This document shows, piece by piece, positions 22,976-27,577 of a stretch of DNA of 27,577 bases. Every line of letters begins with the position of its first letter. Position 1 is the stretch's first letter. Location: contig DBAU01000001.1 in the NCBI GenBank assembly GCA_002291845.1, positions 1 to 27,577 of the forward strand. The letters are read 5' to 3'. The notes under the pieces were generated by a model. It had not been told where the DNA came from, made no database searches, and worked only from the letters and a program-made list of their open reading frames with translations. A program made the position numbers and the translations under genes. Origin of the DNA: Alphaproteobacteria bacterium UBA1002 (GTDB lineage: Bacteria; Pseudomonadota; Alphaproteobacteria; Rickettsiales; UBA998).

Positions 22976-23512
22976 CTACACGCCGTCTTTGCCGCGGGCC
23001 ATGGCGGCGCAGCCGGTGCGCGCGATTTCCACCAGGCCGAGCGGGCGCATCAGATCGATGAAGCTGTCGATTTTCTCCGGCTTGCCGGTGATCTCGAACA
23101 CGAAGGATTCGCTGGTGGCATCCACTGAGCGGGCGCGGAAAATTTCCGCAATGCGCAGGGCCTCAATGCGCGCTTCACCGGTGCCGGCTACTTTCACCAG
23201 CCCCAGCTCGCGCTCGACAAAGGGGCCTTCGACGGTCAGGTCATGCACGCGGTGCACCGGCACCATGCGCTCCAGCAGCGCTTTGATCTGCGTAATCACC
23301 TGTTCGGTGCCGGAGGTGACCACGGTAATGCGCGAGAGGTTCTTCTCGGCATCCACGGCAGCCACGGTCAGGCTTTCAATGTTGTAGCCGCGCCCGGAAA
23401 ACAGGCCGATCACGCGGCCCAGCACGCCGAATTCGTTATCGACAATGACCGCCAGCGTGTGACGGTGCAGCTCCTGCTGCTTCTCGGGCATGTCATAGAC
23501 GATATCACTCAT
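22976..23512 (-). CDS. ilvN: Acetolactate synthase small (regulatory) subunit IlvN/IlvH
   Basis: 178 residues. The N-terminal ACT domain (HTLAVIVDNEFGVLGRVIGL then FSGRGYNIESLTV, about 17-50) binds valine and gives feedback inhibition; the C-terminal domain (about 90-165) activates the catalytic subunit. Length and sequence are of the long IlvH form. The ATG at 23512 begins MSDIVYDMPEKQQ; a TTG 18 nt upstream is in frame. No clear Shine-Dalgarno; instead an inverted repeat lies 4 nt from the start. Unusually, ilvI and ilvN are separated by about 780 bp containing an orphan gene and a repeat. Confidence 0.95.
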   Translation of the reverse strand: MSDIVYDMPEKQQELHRHTLAVIVDNEFGVLGRVIGLFSGRGYNIESLTVAAVDAEKNLSRITVVTSGTEQVITQIKALLERMVPVHRVHDLTVEGPFVERELGLVKVAGTGEARIEALRIAEIFRARSVDATSESFVFEITGKPEKIDSFIDLMRPLGLVEIARTGCAAMARGKDGV

Positions 23513-23516
23513 GCCG

Positions 23517-23535
23517 CTGTTTTCGGTCAAAACAG
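23517..23535. promoter_or_regulatory. Inverted repeat next to the ilvN start codon
   Basis: CTGTTTT (23517-23523), loop CGGTC, AAAACAG (23529-23535): a perfect 7-bp inverted repeat with 5-nt loop. It sits 4 nt before the ilvN ATG, in place of a ribosome-binding site. It could be a repressor operator or a translation-control hairpin. Confidence 0.45.
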
Positions 23536-23582
23536 GGCGCTTGGCAAGTGAAATGAAGGGATGACGGATATGACAAGAAAAC

Positions 23583-23655
23583 CGTCATTGCGAGCGCCGC
23601 GAAGCGATCCATCAGCGGGTCTGGATTGCTTCGTCGCGACGCTCCTCGCAATGAC
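23583..23655. repeat. REP-like palindromic repeat, copy 2
   Basis: A 73-bp imperfect palindrome: left arm CGTCATTGCGAGCG then GCGAAGCGATCC, right arm GGATTGCTTCGTCG then CTCCTCGCAATGAC. It is the same element as 4304-4377 with better-paired ends. It lies between the orphan at 23668-24186 and ilvN. Any reading frame through it is spurious. Confidence 0.88.
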
Positions 23656-23667
23656 TGGTTTCGATGG

Positions 23668-24186
23668 TTATGCATAAACATCAAACGCCCGCTCGAAGGC
23701 GTCGGTGAGGCGGCTGCGGAGTTCCGCAGAGAACAACTCGATGCGGCTGGTCTGGGGTGGCTGGCGCAGCAGATTGCCGAGCGTTTCCGCGTTAACCTGC
23801 CCCAGATCAAACAGTGCGGCCCCCTCAAACCGGCTGTTTTGCATCAGATCGCGTAGGCGATGATCGATAAGTTCCGCGTGCGCGGCCATGGCTGGCTCAG
23901 GCGTAGGCCCAAGAGACTGACGCGCCTCCCACAAGGGCAAGAGCTCTGTAAAGACCGCATTGGCCGCTGAAAACACGCGGTCCAAGAGGCTGAGCGCTTC
24001 CTCCTGTGCTTTCAGCGCCTCGGCGTTCAGCAGAAGGGAAGGCGCAGGCTCAACGGGCGCCACCGCATCACAGCTGAGCGGCAAGCGCCCCGGCTCCGCC
24101 GTTGGCCCGGTCAGCTGCTGCTGCGCCTGGGCCATCAACCCATGCGTATTCAGGCTGGAGAGGGACGTCTCAAGGCTGCTGATCAT
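23668..24186 (-). CDS. Orphan helical protein with faint flagellin-like features
   Basis: 172 residues. The N-terminus MISSLETSLSSLNTHGLMAQ recalls the start of flagellins (MSSLNTNVSALTAQ-like), and IDHRLRDLMQNSRFEGAALFD recalls the flagellin segment of type ITQRLNEID...T.FNG..L. The long C-terminal flagellin helix is not evident, and similarity is too weak to assign a family. No signal or membrane segment. It lies between ilvI and ilvN on the same strand; no functional link to acetolactate synthase is apparent. The ATG at 24186 has no strong Shine-Dalgarno. It may instead be an unrelated helical protein. Confidence 0.62.
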   Translation of the reverse strand: MISSLETSLSSLNTHGLMAQAQQQLTGPTAEPGRLPLSCDAVAPVEPAPSLLLNAEALKAQEEALSLLDRVFSAANAVFTELLPLWEARQSLGPTPEPAMAAHAELIDHRLRDLMQNSRFEGAALFDLGQVNAETLGNLLRQPPQTSRIELFSAELRSRLTDAFERAFDVYA

Positions 24187-24258
24187 CGTTTTTCACGCCC
24201 GTCTTGCTGCGGTATACAGCTCGTTTGTAGCCTGAAAAGATGAAGGAAGTTTTAATTT

Positions 24259-24286
24259 TTAGGCAAGGTGGGCAAATTTTGCCTAA
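24259..24286. promoter_or_regulatory. Competing inverted repeats after ilvI
   Basis: TTAGGCAA (24259-24266) can pair with TTGCCTAA (24279-24286). The inner GGCAAA (24271-24276) can instead pair with TTTGCC (24278-24283). The two foldings exclude each other. It lies just past the ilvI stop and before the next minus-strand gene; no T-run follows on the minus strand. Confidence 0.4.
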
Positions 24287-24291
24287 ATCAC

Positions 24292-26100
24292 CTACACCTG
24301 ATTCTTATCCAGCGGTCCCACGCTTTCTTCGGGGCCGAGGACCAGCTCATTATGGGCGGCGCCGGCGGGGATCATGGGGTAGACGTTCTCATTCTGGTCG
24401 ACGACCATGTCGAGGATGACCGGGCCGTCATGGGCCAGCATCTGCTGGATATAGCTATCCACCTCGGCCACCTTCTCGCAGCGCAGGCCTTTCATACCGA
24501 AGCATTCGGCCAGCTTCACGAAATCGGGCAGGGAGTCCATGTAGGACTCGGAATAGCGGCAGCCATGGAACATCTGCTGCCACTGGCGCACCATGCCCAT
24601 GTAGCGGTTATTGAGGATGAAGATCTTCACGGGCAGGCGATACTGCACGGCGGTGGAGAGTTCCTGCATGTTCATCAGGAAGCTGGCTTCCCCGGTGACG
24701 CATACCACCGGCTCGCCGGGATGGGCGATCTGCACGCCGATGGCGGACGGGAAGCCATAGCCCATGGTGCCAAGGCCGCCGGAGGACATCCAGCGGTGCG
24801 GCTTGTCATAGGTGAGGAACTGGCAGGCCCACATCTGGTGCTGGCCGACATCGGTGGTGATGTAGGCGTCGCGGCCCTTCAGCGCGGCATTCAGGCGATC
24901 GAGCGCATATTGCGGCTTAATCTCCGCCATCTCGTTGGTGAAATCCTGCTTGTAGGAAAAGCTTTTGCGGGCGCGCCACATCTCGATCTGTTTCCACCAG
25001 GCTTCCAGCGCCGGAGCATCGGCCTTGCGTTTGCCCTCTTTCCACAGGCGCAGCATAGCGGCCACGGCCAGCCCGGCATCGCCGACGATGCCCACATCCA
25101 CCCGCACGTTCTTGTTGATGGAGGAGGCGTCGATATCGACATGAATCTTGCGCGAATTGGGCGAGAAGCCATCCAGGCGGCCCGTCACGCGGTCGTCAAA
25201 GCGCGCGCCGATATTGATCATGACGTCGCATTCGGCCATCGCCATATTGGCTTCCAGCGAGCCGTGCATCCCCAGCATGCCGAGGAATTGCGGATCAGAG
25301 CCAGGGTACGCGCCGAGGCCCATCAGGGTGGTGGTGCACGGAAAGCCCGTTTCGCGCACCAGGGCAGTGAGGGTGGCGCAGGCCTCCTCACCGGCATTAA
25401 TCACCCCGCCGCCGACATAAAATACCGGCTTTTTGGCGGAGGCCATGAGGGCCACGGCTTTTTCCAGCTGGGCCATCTCCGGCTCACGCTTCGGCTGGTA
25501 GGACGGGCGTGAGTAGGTGTCCTTGGAGACGTAGGTGCCTTTCTGGTTCATGATATTCTTCGGGATGTCGACCACAACCGGGCCGGGGCGGCCGGTGGTG
25601 GCGACGTGGAAGGCCTCATGGATGATCCGGCCCAGCTCGTCGATGGAGCGCACCAGGTAATTATGCTTGGAGCAGGCGCGGGTGATGCCGGTGGTGTCGG
25701 CCTCCTGAAACGCATCCGAGCCGATGAGGTGCGAGGGCACCTGCCCGGTGATGACCACCAGCGGGATGGAATCCATGTAGGCGTCCATGATGCCGGTCAC
25801 CGCGTTGGTGGCGCCGGGGCCGGAGGTGACCAGCACCACACCCGGCTTGCCCGTGGAGCGCGCATAGCCCTCCGCCGCGTGGGTGGCCGCCTGCTCATGC
25901 CGCACCAGGAAATGGCGCACCGCGTTCTGCTTGAACAGCGCGTCATAGACCGGCAGCACCGCCCCGCCCGGATAGCCGAAAATGGTATCCACATCATGGT
26001 CCTGCATGGCGCGGATAAGGATTTCCGCTCCGGTGATCTGGTCGGTTTCTGGGGTGGGGGTGGTGGGTGCCACCATACGAGCGGGCTTAGCGGGAGACAT
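24292..26100 (-). CDS. ilvI: Acetolactate synthase large (catalytic) subunit
   Basis: 602 residues, a ThDP- and FAD-dependent acetohydroxyacid synthase. It makes acetolactate and acetohydroxybutyrate, the shared first step of valine, leucine and isoleucine synthesis. The ThDP-activating Glu lies in the N-terminal segment between FGYPGGAVLPVYDAL and RHEQAATHAAEGYAR; the ThDP/Mg motif is GEASF...LNN near residues 470-500. Residues 1-20 are a Pro/Thr-rich unconserved extension. AGGA is 8 nt before the ATG. A strong promoter lies just upstream. ilvI is used here, though ilvB would be equally defensible. Confidence 0.96.
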   Translation of the reverse strand: MSPAKPARMVAPTTPTPETDQITGAEILIRAMQDHDVDTIFGYPGGAVLPVYDALFKQNAVRHFLVRHEQAATHAAEGYARSTGKPGVVLVTSGPGATNAVTGIMDAYMDSIPLVVITGQVPSHLIGSDAFQEADTTGITRACSKHNYLVRSIDELGRIIHEAFHVATTGRPGPVVVDIPKNIMNQKGTYVSKDTYSRPSYQPKREPEMAQLEKAVALMASAKKPVFYVGGGVINAGEEACATLTALVRETGFPCTTTLMGLGAYPGSDPQFLGMLGMHGSLEANMAMAECDVMINIGARFDDRVTGRLDGFSPNSRKIHVDIDASSINKNVRVDVGIVGDAGLAVAAMLRLWKEGKRKADAPALEAWWKQIEMWRARKSFSYKQDFTNEMAEIKPQYALDRLNAALKGRDAYITTDVGQHQMWACQFLTYDKPHRWMSSGGLGTMGYGFPSAIGVQIAHPGEPVVCVTGEASFLMNMQELSTAVQYRLPVKIFILNNRYMGMVRQWQQMFHGCRYSESYMDSLPDFVKLAECFGMKGLRCEKVAEVDSYIQQMLAHDGPVILDMVVDQNENVYPMIPAGAAHNELVLGPEESVGPLDKNQV

Positions 26101-26126
26101 GGGATTTCCTAAGGGAGCGGCAAGAA

Positions 26127-26155
26127 TTAATAGTGATAAAGGCTAAAAACGTCAA
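26127..26155 (-). promoter_or_regulatory. Sigma-70-type promoter of ilvI
   Basis: On the minus strand TTGACG (26150-26155), a 17-bp spacer and TATTAA (26127-26132). This is the best promoter match in the window. Transcription would start near 26120, leaving a 5' leader of about 20 nt, too short for a leader peptide or attenuator. Confidence 0.65.
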
Positions 26156-26195
26156 GGACATATGGCGTAAAGTAAAAACGATCACGCCATGCGGG

Positions 26196-26219
26196 TCTTT
26201 TTTAACCCCCTAAAAAAGA
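26196..26219. promoter_or_regulatory. AT-rich perfect inverted repeat between divergent ilvI and the zincin-like orphan
   Basis: TCTTTTTTA (26196-26204), six-base spacer ACCCCC, TAAAAAAGA (26211-26219): a perfect 9-bp inverted repeat. It is 41 bp upstream of the ilvI -35 box and about 80 bp upstream of the divergent start. It may be a regulator binding site. It could also form a hairpin. Confidence 0.45.
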
Positions 26220-26298
26220 TAAAATATTTTACCTCTGTCACATTTCATTCGCATATCTGTGCTAACGTTCATTAATTAATTGGCAGGATAAGATAAAT

Positions 26299-27267
26299 AT
26301 GTGGCCTTTCTCTCGACCATCTACCCCGCAGGAGCGTTGGGGTGAATTCAATTCCTCTGAGAGGAAAATAAGGGATAGTGCCATATCGGGTTCAGTGTCC
26401 CAAAGAGAAGCTGCCGTGAGCGCTCTTTTGGAGCTAAGACAACACTACATGGATATCCTGTTTCCTGCCGCCACGGGAAATCGTGAAGCCATAGAGTATG
26501 CGCGAACCCATATTTTACCAGCTATTGCAAGCGGTAGGATTGCGTCATACGGCCATCATGAAGATTCTGGGCCTTACCGACTGGAGTTTCTAACCGCCGA
26601 GAATTTTCCTGCATTATTCCAGCAAATGCAGAATATGAATCGGCAGCTGAATGAGCGCTACGGAACTCAGCTTGCTTCACCGGATATCGTGATTGTGGAT
26701 AATCACCATCAGATAGCGGCGCATCATCGGAATTCAGATCTTATTATTATTTCCCGTCGCACGATGGAAGAAGGCAATGCCGCACCCCTTATTGCGCATG
26801 AACTTGCTGAACGGCAGGGCGTTTTGGTGCGGGGAGATTTAGCATTAAGTGATGAAGTTGCCTTGAGACAGCAAATGCGTTTACCCAACCAGCCAGGCAC
26901 GATTGAGCGGCACCGCGCCAATGAATGTTATGAAGATGCCGATGCAATGACCATGGTTGGTCCGGAGGCCTATCAGCGGGCTTTGCATGCTCAACTAAGC
27001 CTCCTGGGAAGGCGATATAATGCGCACCAGCTAAACGATATATCCGCGGGTATCGATCGAGGGGGGGGGGCCGACCATTATCCCACCACACTTGAGCGCC
27101 ATCGTCTGGCCGAAACCTTCCGCAACAATCCCGGCTTGCTGGAACAGTTCAGAAATAATCCGCATTCCATTCAGTTTGATGGCGCCTGCAATGTGACGCA
27201 GGTAGAAGATCGTGGAAGTGTGCCTGCCGGTGTGGGACGGCAAAGCCCACAAGAGCGTCATCGTTAA
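26299..27267 (+). CDS. Orphan protein resembling a degenerate M48-type zincin
   Basis: 322 residues, less GC-rich than the genes around it. The middle reads like an M48/Ste24-type peptidase core: PDIVIVDNHHQIAAHHRNSD (about 128-147), LIIISRR, then PLIAHELAERQG with His167-Glu168 but Glu171 where HExxH needs the second His. Further on, YEDAD (211-215) is near the third-ligand helix ExxAD, and HYPTTLER (260-267) matches the usual HPpt.eR block. No signal or membrane helices are seen, unlike true M48 enzymes. Either it is an inactive relative or it binds metal differently. GGATAAG about 6 nt upstream supports the ATG. A G10 tract occurs at 27061-27070. It ends SPQERHR. Confidence 0.68.
   Translation: MWPFSRPSTPQERWGEFNSSERKIRDSAISGSVSQREAAVSALLELRQHYMDILFPAATGNREAIEYARTHILPAIASGRIASYGHHEDSGPYRLEFLTAENFPALFQQMQNMNRQLNERYGTQLASPDIVIVDNHHQIAAHHRNSDLIIISRRTMEEGNAAPLIAHELAERQGVLVRGDLALSDEVALRQQMRLPNQPGTIERHRANECYEDADAMTMVGPEAYQRALHAQLSLLGRRYNAHQLNDISAGIDRGGGADHYPTTLERHRLAETFRNNPGLLEQFRNNPHSIQFDGACNVTQVEDRGSVPAGVGRQSPQERHR
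27061..27070 (+). repeat. G10 homopolymer tract within the zincin-like orphan
   Basis: Ten consecutive G residues encode Gly-Gly-Gly and the first base of Ala. The reading frame is coherent on both sides (the HYPTTLER block follows), so ten G is the in-frame length. A one-base change by slippage would truncate the last ~60 residues. A sequencing error in this run is also possible. Confidence 0.7.
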
Positions 27268-27284
27268 GCTCTCAACTGATCTAT

Positions 27285-27320
27285 AAACAAAAGCCTCCGC
27301 CCTTATCAGGGGGCGGAGGC
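27285..27320 (-). terminator. Strong intrinsic terminator of the DUF378 gene
   Basis: GCCTCCGCCC (27293-27302), 8-nt loop, GGGCGGAGGC (27311-27320): a perfect 10-bp GC stem. On the minus strand it is followed by TTTTGTTTA. It lies 32 bp past the DUF378 stop. In the plus direction it follows the orphan gene but lacks a T-run there, so it acts mainly for the minus strand. Confidence 0.88.
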
Positions 27321-27352
27321 CTGAAAACGATCAGCGAATGTTTAGGTCACGA

Positions 27353-27550
27353 TTATTGCGCGTTCAGGTGTGACCGAAGGATCGGGAACACGTAATAGAC
27401 CGTGGCCAACCCAATCACGAGGTTGAGAACGGTCATGTGTACGCCAACACCCAGGATGCCGCCGAGCACATTCACGCCCACAGCCGAGAGCACGGCATGA
27501 AGCCCGCCGATCACGACCAACAACAGCGCGATGAGATGAATCAGTTTCAT
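27353..27550 (-). CDS. DUF378 small membrane protein
   Basis: 65 residues from the ATG at 27550. The sequence MKLIHLIALLLVVIGGLHAV and a second hydrophobic stretch (about 42-58) give two membrane helices; a Gly-rich hinge (NVLGGILGVG) lies between. This is the DUF378 pattern. Function is unknown; family members are small inner-membrane proteins. GAGGAG about 10 nt upstream gives the start; an in-frame codon 18 nt upstream would put the Shine-Dalgarno inside the gene. A terminator follows. Confidence 0.85.
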   Translation of the reverse strand: MKLIHLIALLLVVIGGLHAVLSAVGVNVLGGILGVGVHMTVLNLVIGLATVYYVFPILRSHLNAQ

Positions 27551-27577
27551 TGTTTCTTCACTCCTCAAATGTGGAAC

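Noticed and set aside
23505..23828. Minus-strand frame running through repeat copy 2
   Set aside because: Its translation (SLRGASRRSNP...RFAALAMT) is that of the repeat itself and overlaps the start of ilvN.
24670..24700. GEAS in place of GDGS in the ThDP motif of acetolactate synthase
   Set aside because: GE at this position is found in ordinary proteobacterial AHAS large subunits.
24268..25512. 414-residue open frame on the plus strand opposite ilvI
   Set aside because: It is the antisense shadow of the highly conserved ilvI coding sequence; the translation is His/Gly-rich with no family motif.
1..27577. CRISPR array, tRNA/rRNA genes, insertion sequences, prophage or toxin-antitoxin pair
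   Set aside because: None seen: no regularly spaced direct repeats, cloverleaf, transposase, integrase or paired small toxin/antitoxin ORFs.

Overview
The window is a GC-rich stretch of an alphaproteobacterial chromosome. This is inferred from the gene set and neighbourhoods: leuA close to mreB, a pmbA/msbA/DUF374/waaA/lpxK block, an alpha-type HemF ending in MPPEVKWP, an AHAS pair with KARI, and a leader-peptide attenuator in front of leuA. I cannot name the species. No tRNA, rRNA, CRISPR array, transposase or phage gene was seen, so most of it is core chromosome with a few orphan genes.

Layout. Positions 1-3034 run on the minus strand: the N-terminal part of the ABC-F factor EttA (cut by the window edge), an orphan 328-residue protein, and an LpoA-like lipoprotein. 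The last is divergent from rsmI-yraN, the same arrangement as in enterobacteria. After yraN comes a ~74-bp palindromic repeat, then a complete leucine attenuator (leader peptide, antiterminator, terminator) and leuA, a flavin amine-oxidase-like gene, and mreB. A CinA-type protein follows on the minus strand, then a plus-strand run of map, an SRPBCC protein and pmbA.

12572-18514 is a tight, overlapping lipid A/LPS operon: an MsbA-like flippase, a DUF374 acyltransferase, waaA, lpxK, an lpxL-like acyltransferase and a small two-helix membrane protein. From 18657 to 26100 everything is on the minus strand. Read in the direction of transcription this is ilvI, a small orphan with a faint flagellin-like look, a second repeat copy, ilvN, a glycine-zipper lipoprotein, a GNAT acetyltransferase, ilvC, an orphan, trmL and hemF. 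Divergent from ilvI is an AT-richer orphan resembling a degenerate M48-type zincin and carrying a G10 tract. A DUF378 membrane protein with a strong terminator ends the window.

How the genes work together. ilvI/ilvN (acetohydroxyacid synthase), ilvC (KARI) and leuA make up much of the branched-chain amino acid pathway; leuA appears to be controlled by leucine-tRNA charging through transcription attenuation. msbA to lpxL build and export lipid A with its Kdo core. mreB and the LpoA-like protein relate to the cell wall. rsmI, trmL, ettA and map act on translation or nascent proteins.

Most interesting points: the textbook leuA attenuator, probably with a leaderless leader peptide; a ~45-residue in-frame insertion in HemF built on a palindrome; the two dispersed palindromic repeats; the G10 tract in the zincin-like orphan; and several start-codon-proximal hairpins. 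I did not find a convincing new defence or mobile system.
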